DNA of 64,000 bases from Cyrtodaria siliqua. Taxonomy: Eukaryota; Mollusca; Bivalvia; Adapedonta; Hiatellidae. The stretch covers positions 1-64,000 of the forward strand of contig JAWPHD010001143.1 of assembly GCA_037043455.1 (NCBI GenBank), in the 5' to 3' direction. Of this stretch, positions 22,878 to 33,930 are shown in pieces (positions within the stretch are counted from its first letter, which is position 1; each line of letters starts with the position of its first letter). Made by a program: the position numbers and the translations under genes. Under the pieces are notes generated by a model. The model was not told the origin of the DNA. It ran no database searches and saw only the letters and a list, made by a program, of their open reading frames with translations.

Positions 22878-24085
22878 TTTGTAGACATGGGGAAGAACAG
22901 AAAATCAAATCTTTCCTTACAGAGACCCAAGACAAAAAAGATTGGGAAACGTTTTGACAAACTTGCTGAACTAGTGAATTCATTACTAATTAAGCCAGAG
23001 GAACCCAGTCCGTTCAAACATACGAGCACGCCGAAATACACCAAAATGTCGGTGAAGCGATCATTAAAATCACCAAGAAGCATCACATTTACACCCAGCA
23101 AATCACCACACAAGAAAATATTTCGCAAATTGGATTTCAGAGACCATCAGCAAGGTATTTTTGTAGATTATGTTGCTTTTATGTTATGTACATGTGAGTT
23201 TGGATGTAAATGATCAATATTTATATGTTTTGCTATTATTACTTTTGAAAAGATCGTCTGGTGACCTAAATTAATACATGTAGAATGTGAAGGCAGTATA
23301 AATCGTATATACTCGAAAAATTATGCTATAAATATTACTTGTGAACATTTTTATAAATGATGAATAATATGTAAATGCACCAATGGTTTAGACTAATAAC
23401 ATATGTTTAACAAATCCACAGGACGTTCACCTACAGAACATCAGCGACAAAGGTTTACAGACCAGTCAAAAGCGATGGTGTAACGTCTGATGTTCATTAC
23501 ACCGAGAGCCCGAAGAAGGGTTTAGAATTGGGCGCCAAGTCCATCCATTTGATTGTTCCGAGGTAAGTAGTTCGTTACTTTTTTTTAAATACATAGAGTG
23601 TTAGCAAAAAAAGTGAAAATGTCCATATCGTGTAATAAGGCTGAGATACTATTCGGATATGTCAAGTCCAAAACAAGTGTGTACGAATCTATATCGCAGA
23701 CGAGAAGGGTATGCACAACGAATAAAACTAATTTTGAAAGATTTATAAAGATGAATACCTGTATGTAGTGAATTTATTTGATACTACATATAAATAACGT
23801 ATATGAGTTCACTGTGAGCTGTTATTGAGGGTATATTTATCGTGTTGATTAACACAATTCATTTTGAATTTATTTTGTACACGCGCTCGATTTCATATTA
23901 ATCTTTTTAGATCCCACTACTTCGACTCAGAAGAACGCAAAAAAACAAAGGGGAGGAAACGACAGGTAACTGTATCCAGAGATCGAAATGCACTGCAGAA
24001 AGGGATGCTTGGTGTGCGATGGGAGACGGCCATGAGAAACGAGTCGAAAATGCTACTGACAAGGAAAATGGGGATTGATGATTAA
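22878..24085 (+). CDS. Small three-exon basic protein gene inside the TIR element
   Basis: Exon 1 (acceptor TTATTTCAG, exon 22878-23154) starts at ATG 22887 with 'MGKNRKSNLSLQRPKTKK'. It is lysine- and serine-rich with 'SPRSITFTPSKSPHKK', compatible with a nuclear or DNA-binding protein. Exon 2 (23422-23562) in its best frame contains 'TKVYRPVKSDGVTSDVHY'. Exon 3 (23911-24085) reads 'SHYFDSEERKKTKGRKRQ' and ends 'RKMGIDD' at TAA. Exons 2 and 3 match in phase. Exon 1 to exon 2 does not: the joined frame stops after about 20 codons, so there is either a one-base lesion or a different splice choice. The family is not recognised. An upstream untranslated exon may lie in the left inverted repeat. 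Confidence 0.45.
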
Positions 24086-24339
24086 TTTGTTTGAAGTTTA
24101 GCTCATTATAATGAATAGATATGTACTAGATCCCTGTCTTCTTTGTTAACTTATTATACTTCCTATCGTCAGCCACCCCGGGCCCCCTCTCCCGCCTAAG
24201 AACTCTGAATGAACGACAATCAGCACATGATTATTTAGTGTAGTCGCATATTGCAGTGGCACTGGATGTGTGGTGATTATATACAATCACATCTTTGTTT
24301 GGAGTACCTTAAGTAGCAAAAACAGGTTGCAACTGGAAA

Positions 24340-24875
24340 TGTGTCCATATGACACATATGCCCCCGCTATAAGCACTTTATGAACAAATACTTATTTGAT
24401 AAGGGCAATAACGCATGCAACAATTAGTGGATTTAAAATTATCCAACTTCTTCTGTATTTATATATTTTATACCAACACACAAAATTGTAATCAAGTCCT
24501 TTCAAACATTATTGATCAGATAACGCTACTTTACAAAAGATTAGGTAAAACAAGGCCCAAATTTTTTGCATAAATGGACATAAGGTGACCTATATCAAAC
24601 TTGATCTGTATGTTATTATTTTATACCATCAAACAAAATTTGAAAATCGATACATTCTTTCAAAAATTATTGACCGGAAACCACTTTTTAACCAATCATT
24701 AAGTCGAAAAGGGACCATAACTCCTGCAAAAAATTGACCGACATTGGCCAAATTCGATCTTACCTGTATTTTATAATTATACAGCAACACACCAAATATT
24801 AATTCAATACATGGACCCTTTCAAAAGTTATTGAACAGAAACCAATTTGTCGGACGCACGCACGGGCGGGCATGG
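24340..24875. repeat. ~165-bp tandem repeat, three diverged units
   Basis: Repeated 'TATTTTATACCA'-type words, 'CTTTCAAAAATTATTGA' and 'AGGGACCATAACTCCTGCAA' mark three units. The array ends in a GGACGCACGCACGGGCGGGC block. Its layout resembles the (CCGT)n repeats of molluscs. It sits inside the TIR element. Confidence 0.55.
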
Positions 24876-24879
24876 GTAA

Positions 24880-26790
24880 CACTTAATGCCAAAATGACGG
24901 GGCATACAAATATATGCCTAGTCAGCTCACGATAAAGATTCCTGTATATAAGCAAACCAAAAATATTTCAGAGACAAATTGTTTAACGATATATTTTGAT
25001 TTGTATAATATATATTGAAAATTATTATTATCATTAGATGTATAACAGTAAATCACAGACGAATCACAGATATATCAATTACATGCAAACGAGATCAGCT
25101 TGAATTCAGCAAATATGTAATTTCATAGTCTCATCATTTCTAGTATTTTGAATCATCCTACGATTTTCTTGGCTTATAGATGAAGAGGTCAAGGTCACAG
25201 ACGTAAAAATGATTAAACTGGGCCTAAAATAAAGAAAAGTTACCTGACCCAGATTTTAGGGTGGCTCGATTATTCGCGTGTTTTTTTTTCGACAAGTGCA
25301 GTAAAGTTGAGTAAACTATTGCCATTGACTCTATTTAAGTAATATACTTTAACAAACAAACAAACACACATACTGTCTGTTCTTTTATCAATTAAATGTA
25401 CTTAAATAGTCAAAAGCCAATATATTGTTCGGAGAGAATTATCTTTTTTTCAAATACGCCAAAAAAATTTTTGGGTTGCGACATTTTTCGTGGGTAGGTC
25501 GCGTTACGCAAAACAAATACATTTATTTTTATTTCAGACCTTGTGTTACCGATGATTACGAAACTTGCGTAATTACTATAAAGCGCCACATTACTTCGTA
25601 AAGCAAGGTCGTAAAATGGCAATTGTTTTTTAATGCAAATACAAAAAATAATTAAAGAATGTAAGACCGGATCGGGCCATTTTTTTTTGTTTAACGGGAA
25701 ACAAAAAAGAAGAAATGTTGACACTCATGGAGCTACCTATGGTCAATTAAACTCATATGAGAGCGTCTTATAAGTATCTACGAGAGGTGTTCAACTTATT
25801 TATGAACATGTTCAAAATGCGGGATAAGATGGGTTTTATTTAGAAATTAAATTCTAAACTACACTAAAACTTCTAAATTGACAATTACAGAAGTCATGCC
25901 ATTTGTAAAATGTGACCTAGCTCTTTATAGCATGTGCTTGTTTTGCATCTTACAAGAAATGTTTATGGTCGCCTTTATTATTTAAATATAACAAAAAATC
26001 ATACTTGGTCAAATTTTGAAGATCGGTTAAAATATGGATCCAAATTAACATAGCAATATTTGAACACAGCTATTCTTGTTCATAAAAAACTATGTATACA
26101 AGGTATATTGACCTCATAAATTGGATAAAATCGACAATCGAAATTTGTTTATTAATAAGCACCTGTCGTATAAAACATTCATTATATACGAGAACTATGG
26201 CCAAAAAAAATAACAGACAGATGCTCATCCCAGCCCGCCCTAAAATATATGTTCGCCCCAAAAACTTGAATTCTATATAAATATCCATTGACTCTGAGAA
26301 AGTCCTTGGAGTTCAATAAATTGTTATTTTTAAGATCAAAATAAGTCAAAAATGTATAGAAACTATTCTTTGGCTGTATTGGTATGAGAATATATCTGTT
26401 AATTTGTTGGGTCTATTATACGAGTATATATAATAATTCCAATAACATTCTTAATAGATGTTGATAAATACCCTTGTTTATACACACATTCACGACTGTG
26501 AAAATATTCAAATCTTTAATAAACATATAATAAAAGTATAACACTTGTGGAAAATGATGGGGAAAATTGTAATAGATGTGCATGAGTTTAAACGACTATA
26601 ACAAGACGTTCAACTTCAGGTATGTTCCTTTAAGTAAAAGTTAATGTTGATTTAATGAAGTTGAATGTAAAGGAAAGGAGGAAAGCTGGCATTTGTTCAT
26701 TAAATAAAATGACTTTCTGTCATATGGTTAAACATACAACTAAGAATATCTAAATAGTGTATGAGTCGACTCTGCTCATCCTATTGATGT
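24880..26790. other. Interior of the TIR element, no supported gene
   Basis: Minus-strand frames of 104 and 72 codons (25410-25724, 26070-26288) and a plus frame at 26092 show no motif and no splice context. The region is AT-rich. No transposase-like DDE or zinc-finger signature was seen in either strand here. Confidence 0.4.
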
Positions 26791-26803
26791 TGCTACTAAT
26801 TAT

Positions 26804-27398
26804 TCACGTGTCAAATTCACTTGTCTTACAAACATTTCTCTTCTTACGAGCGTTAAGAAACTTGGCCGAGAAAAACATTTTGCCACATGAATCGCACGAC
26901 ATTTGGCTTGACGAATGACAATTCCTGATACGGACGTTCCTTTGAGTCCGACTGGTAAGTCTTGCCGCAAACTTCGCAATTGTAGGTGACGTTTTCATGC
27001 ATTTTTTTATGTCTATACATATTGGTTTTGAATCTGAATTCCTTACCGCAATCTTCACATGTGAGCACTTTTTCGCCAGTATGTGTGGTAGCATGGTCAA
27101 GTAACCAGATTTCTCTAAAGAAACGTTGTCCACACGTGCTGCACTTGTACTGTTTAGTTTCTCCCTCATACCTTCTGTGTGTCTTTAAATCTCTCTTAGT
27201 TTTAAACCTGCTGCCACATTTAACGCAAACAAAATTCCTTTCTTCACTATGGCGGGCCATGTGGTCAGTGTGTCCTGACTTGGAGAACAACGACACATTA
27301 TATATGTCTGTGTTTTGCTTCATGATTCTTTAACCCATATTTGGTCTTGAACACATTTCCACAATACCGACACAACGCTACCGATTGGGCATCCATTT
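26804..27398 (-). pseudogene. Frameshifted C2H2 zinc-finger gene
   Basis: After an acceptor (GCATATTTCAG, exon start 27398), ATG 27396 opens finger 1, 'CRYCGNVFKTKYGLKNHEAKH', then stops. A second frame (27323-26853) continues with a half finger (HTDHMARH), a degenerate finger (CVKCGSRFKTKRDLKTH), two intact C-x2-C-x12-H-x3-H fingers beginning CSTCGQRF and CEDCGKEF, and the start of another (CEVCGKTYQSDS). A third frame, ending at 26804, supplies a last, degenerate finger (CDSCGKMFFSAKF). C2H2 arrays bind DNA or RNA. At least two frameshifts and lost histidines make this copy non-functional. It lies inside the inverted-repeat element and points inward from the right repeat, whose splice donor could have joined this acceptor. 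Confidence 0.75.
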
Positions 27399-27404
27399 CT
27401 GAAA

Positions 27405-28700
27405 TATGCAAAATTGATTAAAGAACATATTTAAGTTACGATTGAAATCTGTGAGTTTTGAAAAATCGTTCCTATGGCAACAATGAGTAAATGCTCGCGG
27501 AGAAAATCGGTAAAGCTCTGGGTAAAAGCTATGAAGATAAAATTTACTTATTTTGGTAAATGTATGTTAAATTTGTAAGTTGTGTTGATCACAAGACTTT
27601 TGTGTCCGACTGTTTTTTGTGTTGATAACAAGACTTTTGAGTCCGTTTTTTTCTTGGTGGTATTATTACAAATTCATGCAGCTTTCGTGAAACATGTACT
27701 TCAAACTAATGAATTTAGCGATCAATAAGTTCAATGTGACTTTTAAGTGTACAATCAACTTTCAAATGGCCTAGTTATAATTAAGAGGGTAACAATAAAC
27801 ATCGCTGAGTGATGGACAATTGCCGAAACAAAAGAAAGAAAGTGTATAATTACACTTCTGTATAAATTGCCCATACCCCAAGCATGAAGCAATTATTACT
27901 GTTCACCAGTAGTTACACGATTGTGACGTCACGGGAAGTATAAAAATAGGTTTCGGGTTTTTGCAATTACGACACGCTTTGCGCAGTTGGAAATCGGTGG
28001 ACGCTTATTAAAATACGGTTGAATTGATTTCAATTGTAAGACGCTTGGTTTACCAAAAGACAATAAACATTGTGTTACTTTAAATCAAAACTAGTATAAA
28101 AAATTAATTGTTACTGGGATTACGACGTCAATTTGTTTTTCAGTCTCAGCGAAATTGGAAAGGGAAAGGCTGTAAACATTTGCATCAAATGAAATATTCA
28201 AATTCTGCAACCAGCAATGCAAATTTTATTAAAATCAACCTAAATCATACAGAGATGTTTTAGCATATGTAGGCCGTTTGAAATTATTTTGTGTAACGCG
28301 TCAGAATGATAAATTCGTATGTTCTTCTCTGTATAAATGGACATATGAACCCATTATAACAGTAACTGCATAATAATCAAATACATCAGAAGGCATTAGA
28401 ATCGTTCTTTAAAATGATACAATTTTTTTTTTCAACAATTGAAAATTTTAAGAAAGTTTAACCTAGGGCTGGGTCTTATAATTACTTGATATTGTGACCC
28501 AGCCGAGGGGTATTGTAAAAAACAGACGTTGAGCAGTTTACCGCACGTATAATATAGCTTACACGAATACCGGCTTTAAATAGAGACAGCATCACAAATG
28601 TAATCGTATTCACTATATATAATTCTTACACATATACATAATAAAAGCATATAAAACACTGATTCATACAATAAAATAAAGACAAAATAACTTAAGAGAC
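27405..28700. other. Interior of the TIR element; small inverted repeat at 28458-28510
   Basis: No coding exon was identified. A hairpin pairs GGCTGGGTC (28468) with GACCCAGCC (28496). If the minus-strand zinc-finger transcript started in the right inverted repeat, this stretch would be its first intron. Confidence 0.4.
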
Positions 28701-29268
28701 CATGTGTAAAATTTGTCTACGCGGAGTATCATCTCGATGCCGAGCTCCGCTGAGTATCATTTTCATAATTTCGCTATATCTATGTCGAAACCCATAGCTC
28801 CATGATCTAAATGACTATTGTCTACGTTTTATATCACGTATCTGTTATCGGTATGTGTGAAAGGTCAATACAGGACATTATAAAGCCCAAACAATTAAAT
28901 AAAAGCAACAAAAATGAAAAAACTCCGCTGAGAATCATCTCGCTAAAATAACTTTCTTTGATTCTTCTCTCAATGCGCTAAGTATTAGCAGAACTGAATA
29001 TTAACCGAGTCGTTTAACCATTGATTGGCATACTTTGGGCACAATTATATCTTTATGGACTGAGAATTAGAGCTGAAATGCGTGTGTTTACTTACCGAGT
29101 CGAGACAAATCTTCGCTGCGAATGATCATCTCGTGCACCTGCTATGACGTCGATTACTAGGCTTGTATAAGTCGAACAGCAAATGTAGCACTCAAGTCAA
29201 CCACAAACACGCACAGAAACAAACAGTGTCATCCCAATGAAACGAGTCAGTGTAAATAAACATATAAA

Positions 29269-29388
29269 TCGCATCTTACCATCGACCATCGCATCTTACC
29301 ATCGACCATCGCATCTTACCATAGACCATCGCATCTTACCATCTCATCTTACCATCAACAATCGCATCTTACCATCGCATCTTACCAT
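29269..29388. repeat. CATCTTACCATCG minisatellite, third block
   Basis: Single-orientation array of the same minisatellite as 20252 and 21666, beginning about 100 bp beyond the right inverted repeat. The element is therefore bracketed by matching arrays. Confidence 0.85.
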
Positions 29389-29391
29389 ATA

Positions 29392-29935
29392 TAGTAACAA
29401 AAACGGCCTGTTTTTCGTGTAATACAGGCATTGTCTCTGCGGTCATATTAGATAAGCGCGTGAAACGGCGGGCCAAAAATCCATATGAAGGGCCAAAAAA
29501 CCAATATGGCGGGCCGAAAATCCATATTAAATCTAGACTGCGTTACATTTTAGCATTAAATTGTAGATATATTTTTTATAATCGACCACAAACCAGTCAT
29601 ATCGTGCATCGGCACGTGCATCCAACGACAACTGCGACGGTTGAAAATGGCAGCCAGAATGCTCGCTACCCTCTGAGTACACGCAGGAGATCGTTAGTAG
29701 CCGAACAAAGATAAGGACGGACAAAATAATGAAATTGTGAAAAACAAGAACGACTCGGACCGGTCTAAATTAACCTACAATATGACGTGAAAAAAAATGT
29801 GTGACTGGCTCGGAGATGTTGACAATTGTGCCGATTGTGTGATAGATTTAACCTATTAAATTATACAGTACATGTACATTTATATCAACTCGTTGTTTTT
29901 GATCGAAATGTCTTCAACTACCTATTATAATATAT
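29392..29935 (+). repeat. Direct repeat, copy A (internally deleted)
   Basis: Shares 'TATATAGTAACAAA', 'GTGTAATACAGGCATT', 'GCGCGTGAAACGGCGGGCC', 'CATCCAACGACAACTGCG' and 'GTGACTGGCTCGGAGATGTT' with copy B at 30487. The interior that in copy B encodes a helical peptide is missing here. A triplicated GGGCCAAAAA/CCATAT motif is present in both. Confidence 0.7.
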
Positions 29936-29942
29936 ACTGCTT

Positions 29943-30050
29943 AGGGACCAGTTTCCGTCCAAGCCCAGTTTCCTTCATTCTCATTTAAAAACTGTTTTTA
30001 CGATGCAAATTGCTAGCGCGATGTTACTTATCGACAGACGTTTAATCTAA
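29943..30050 (+). repeat. Partial copy of the 3442 MITE left end
   Basis: 'CCAGTTTCCGTCCAAGCCCA' followed by further matches to 3447-3545 at about 85%. The right half of the element is absent. Confidence 0.65.
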
Positions 30051-30058
30051 AACTAATT

Positions 30059-30500
30059 GTATGCACTTTTGTCAACTTCGTAAACATCATGAAGACCCTC
30101 ATCTAACACTGGATGGGTCACCAATACCAGTAGTGGATGAGACAAAATTCCTTGGTCTTATCTTCGACCGTAACTACACCATGAATATAAATAGAGGTTA
30201 TTAACTGGGGTAGGTGTGCCTCTTTGTGACATTGGCCCTCGACAGCCATATGAGGCCCTCGAGCTAAAGCTCTCGGGCCTTATATGGCTATCTCGGGCCA
30301 ATATCACAAAGAGGAACACCTACCCCAGTTAATAACCTCTATTTATATTCATGTAGTTTGTTACATACAATAACTTGCTATATAAATACATTATGCTCTT
30401 GCTCATCTCACCAGTGAAATTTATGTATAAATATGTATATTATTTAAACATGTTTATGGGCCATTTTTGGCTTAAATAAAGAAATAAACTATATAGTAAC
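30059..30500 (+). mobile_element. Non-LTR retrotransposon fragment (reverse transcriptase thumb region)
   Basis: The frame from 30060 reads 'MHFCQLRKHHEDPHLTLDG' then 'KFLGLIFDRNYT'. This matches the region downstream of the catalytic YADD in Jockey/CR1-type reverse transcriptases (K-T-x-MHF...LGxxFD). The frame is cut at 30180 by a 174-bp palindrome. Downstream, 'GGCTTAAATAAAGAAATAAA' near 30470 looks like a LINE 3' end. Most of the element is missing, so it is dead. Confidence 0.65.
30180..30353. repeat. 174-bp palindrome inside a LINE fragment, GAGC-TAAA-GCTC apex
   Basis: The arms (start 'CATGAATATAAATAGAGG') pair almost perfectly over about 70 bp each. The apex is CCTCGAGCTAAAGCTCTCGG, again a mini hairpin followed by TC and a GG-starting right arm. 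It interrupts the reverse transcriptase frame directly after 'DRNYT', so it arrived later than the LINE or replaced part of it. Confidence 0.85.
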
Positions 30501-31315
30501 AAACACGGCCCGTTTTTCGTGTAATACAGGCATTATCTATGCGGTCATATTACACAAGCGCGTGAAACGGCGGGCCAAAAATCCATATTGCGGGCCAAAA
30601 AAGCCATATGGCGGGCCGAAAATCCATATTAAATCTAGTAGACTACGTTACATACATTTAACATTAGAGTATAGCTATTTGTTTTAATAGTCGACCAAGA
30701 ACCAGTCAAATCGTGCATCGACACGTGCAATGTATCCAACGACAACTGCGTCGGTTGAATATGGCAGACATAATGCTCGCTACACGGTCAAGATTACGGT
30801 AGTGTACGCAGGATATCGACAGAAGAAGATACAGAGATGGGGATGGACATTAATGAAATTGTGGAATAATGAAAAACAAGAACGATTCAATCTAAATCTA
30901 AATATGACGTGAACAAAATTTGTGACTGGCTCGGAGATGTTGAACGGCTTAAAGATAACCAACCTGAAGAACTAAAAAAGCATTTAGAACTTTCTTTTTT
31001 TAACCATTACGAAAAAAGATGGATCAAGGGCCAAACATTCATTTCTTTTTGAGTCCGTCAGGCGATAATTTGGAATAGAAAGCAGTCAGTTCCGTTTGTA
31101 AATACCACAGTAATTCGAAGATAGTGCTGACCCGTTTACCAACGAAAAGACGACCATACAGTGCTGTACAGTATCATTTGTACTGTACTATGTAGATCTA
31201 CCAAAATATTTTTGGTGAAAATGTTATCAGAATTAACATATTAAATTATACATGAACAACTTGAATTTGATCAAACTGTCTTCAACAATCAACAATCTAT
31301 TATCAGGCGTGTAGT
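30487..31315 (+). repeat. Direct repeat, copy B, with a coding relic
   Basis: Copy B of the 29392 repeat, longer by about 300 bp. Around 30921 the plus strand encodes 'CDWLGDVERLKDNQPEELKK' followed by about 20 more residues in frame, but an upstream matching frame is broken by stops. Both copies carry the GGGCCAAAAA motif series. It is probably a decayed, unclassified element duplicated with the LINE fragment between the copies. Confidence 0.6.
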
Positions 31316-32220
31316 TACGCTGAGGCAGATTTTATTTTATAAATCACAGACAAAAATCACACACACGTACAAATTAATAATCTGCGTGTGGGTGGGGTGG
31401 AGTTTACATGTCACCGGACCTCCCCAGAAAGGGATTTGCCTCAGTTAAATTTCAGGCCTGTCTACGGGACTGATTATAATATGAACTGCCGTTCTGGTCT
31501 GTTATCAAATACATTTCAAATAAAGGTCATCCAGGAAACAATAAATGTAAAATTATGTGAAATAATAAATATTCTCCTACCTTTTTATCCTTATATATTT
31601 GCGAAACCAAATGCCATTTTTGAAATATCCATCCTTCTAGAATCTCAAACATAAACAGAAAAACTGACAAAGACAAGGCCGTGGAATAAAAACGTCACTT
31701 TGGAAAAAAACGTCACCATTATGACGTTGTTGTTACAAGATGACGTCAGTAACATTTCAGCGTACTTTTAACTGAGGGTTTGGGAACAAGGTACCGAATT
31801 GCCTATTTCAAATGGCACATCATATGATTGATGCATATTAACGTCATACGTTTATTTTATTCTTGTAAATCAATGACAGAAATGAAAATTGATAAAGTAT
31901 CACATTTAAGCAAAACATACACAAGTAGATAAAATGTTATATTTGTTTCTGTCTGTCCAAAATGATATTGTTTAAATTACACATGTAAAATAATGTAAGC
32001 CAGATGAGGCCGAGGCCCGAGATAGCCATATGAGTTTGCTATCTGGCTTATGTATGGCCGGGTCGTCTGGCGTATATGCATATGCTAGTTCGGTATTACT
32101 ACAATATCAAAATACAGACCCAGTTGCGTTCAAGTTACCCAACAAGTTACCCAACAACGCGTATTACCCGTAACCGTTTACAATACCGTTCATTGAGTTT
32201 GGGTTTCTAACGGATTTCAG

Positions 32221-32353
32221 AGTGGTAATGCATCGCTGCCACCTCTGTGTAGCAACAGTTTAGTATATGATAGAGACCATGCATTGAGAGAAATCTTCAC
32301 CATTAAGAAACCGAAAGATAGGGAGAGTGTATTTATCGATAGTCTTTGTAAAG
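32221..32353 (+). CDS. Orphan coding exon candidate
   Basis: A 133-bp block open in one frame lies between an acceptor (CTAACGGATTTCAG) and a donor (AAAG|GTGAGA). It reads 'SGNASLPPLCSNSLVYDRDH' and then 'REIFTIKKPKDRESVFIDSL'. Both splice sites are good and the composition is protein-like. The exon ends in phase 1. No neighbouring exon was identified, and no family is recognised. It lies inside the 2.5-kb inverted-repeat structure, so it may be captured. Confidence 0.35.
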
Positions 32354-32919
32354 GTGAGACTCTTAATCACTGGTAGAAAGATATTTATGAATAATTATTA
32401 TTTGAAAATCTGAGTCAACTGATTGGTTGAACCAGGGACTGTAGATAGACGTAATATAAACGTGTCCTGGTTGAACAAGATGGGGAAATACTTATGTTTG
32501 GTATATGCATCTTTCTTGGATCAATCATCAATGTCATTTACATTTTACATTAACCAAAATGTATCTATTTTTAGATTTTTCTTACTGTGTAAACCATTGG
32601 AACATGCAAATACCAGTTTTTAAGATATTACTCGATAAACATTGGGTATGTCATAATGCTATTTTGTATGTGTGACCCGGCATGGTTGGTTATTGGGCGA
32701 ACGCACTTCCACTGTCATGCAGAAGATCGAGTTTTTCGAATGCTTAGAAGTGTCATATTTGAAATATGGGAACTGTTCAATGTTTTGAAAGGTAAAAAGT
32801 TATAAAATGTGCATGTTAAAAAACATATTGCACACGTTTCTTTCGCAATGAAAATACATGTTATTACAATTTCTAAAAAAAATGGCCTTTACACACTCAT
32901 TTAGAGAATAAGTAATAGA

Positions 32920-32997
32920 TAGAGTATGGTTTCATTGAGTTGGTTCATTTAAACATCGAGGTGTTTAAATTAACCAACGAGATGAAACCATACTCTA
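32920..32997. repeat. 78-bp fold-back hairpin
   Basis: Arms 'AGAGTATGGTTTCAT' and the reverse complement ending at 32996, with an inner TTTAAACA/TGTTTAAA stem and the centre TCGAGG. It lacks the GGC-loop-GCC apex of the other hairpins. Confidence 0.8.
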
Positions 32998-33844
32998 TTT
33001 GTTTTGTAGCATGTCCATTTCAGCTCTATTTCAGTTATTCTGACTGTTATTATTAGAATAACTATTTAACTGCTAGCCTAATATATTAGTCTTGCGAATA
33101 CCAAACGCGAGAGCTTAATTGCAACCGAATAAATATATACTTTTAAAAAGAATGCGCAGGGTGCAGTTTTTGTAAGTGTTTTATTATTATTATTATTATA
33201 TTGTTTTGTATAACTGTTCTAATAATGTAGTGACCAACAACCCAACACTGTTTTCATAATGCCTTATGTTTACAATGCAAATATGTGTTACGGTATTGGT
33301 ATTCGTGAAGCTCGTGCAATCACACTGTAACTTATCTATATAGGTCATAAGTGGATCATGTACTATACATAATATTTAATAGTGTTTCGAGCCATGCCAG
33401 TGAAGTGTGAACAACTTGTATGCTATAATTACTTTCAATAATATATACGTGTTTATCCTTAAACTTCTTTACTCATACCTAAATATTTCTCATGCTCTTC
33501 TCCAGAACATGTTTTAATATATGTGTATTTGTATTTAGTATGTCTTGTATGTATTACCGCCTCCGTGCTGATGGCGATGGACATTGTAAAATGTTTATGC
33601 TTTAATAAAATTGAATTGAATTGTTATTCTCACTGTTATTCTCACAGCTATTCTGACAGGTCTTATTTTCAATTAAACGATTTACACCTGTGCCTGAACA
33701 AAGAGAATTGTCTGTGACCATGCTACAAATGATACTAATCACCAATATATATATACTCTGTTCTTCCATACATACACATGGTACTCACTGGTATTCACTG
33801 GATGTGCCTTTTGAAAACCGTTAATAAATTTCTTTGAGGAATAT

Positions 33845-33930
33845 CAAGTATGTCTGCACGGGATTCGAGCCCGCAGCTCTTTGATGACTAGTCAGATGAT
33901 TTAACTGCTCTTCCATATAGATGTAATACT
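33845..33930 (-). repeat. tRNA-like SINE head or tRNA pseudogene
   Basis: On the minus strand 'GAGCAGTTAAATCATCTGAC' is followed by box B-like 'GGGCTCGAATCCCG' and GTGCAGACA. Spacing resembles a tRNA head, but a complete cloverleaf with matching acceptor ends could not be drawn. A SINE fragment or pseudogene fits better than a functional tRNA. Confidence 0.4.

Larger units (their letters stand above)
22355..29170. mobile_element. ~6.8-kb element with ~470-bp terminal inverted repeats
   Basis: 22355-22822 and 28703-29170 are inverted copies, roughly 88-90% alike, from 'ACAAGCCCAGTAATCGACGT' to 'AAATTTTACACA'. Each arm carries a strong splice donor, CTCG|GTAAGTAAAC, pointing into the element (22428/22429 on plus, 29096/29095 on minus). 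Inside are a plus-strand spliced gene (22878-24085) and a minus-strand C2H2 gene (27398-26804), each starting just after an acceptor. This is compatible with both genes using a non-coding first exon supplied by the repeats. A DNA transposon is the likely origin, but no transposase core was recognised and no exact target duplication could be fixed. A simple inverted duplication remains possible. Confidence 0.65.

Noticed and set aside
33845..33930. Functional tRNA gene
   Set aside because: Box B is good, but the acceptor stem does not pair and the anticodon arm is unclear; a SINE head or tRNA pseudogene fits better.
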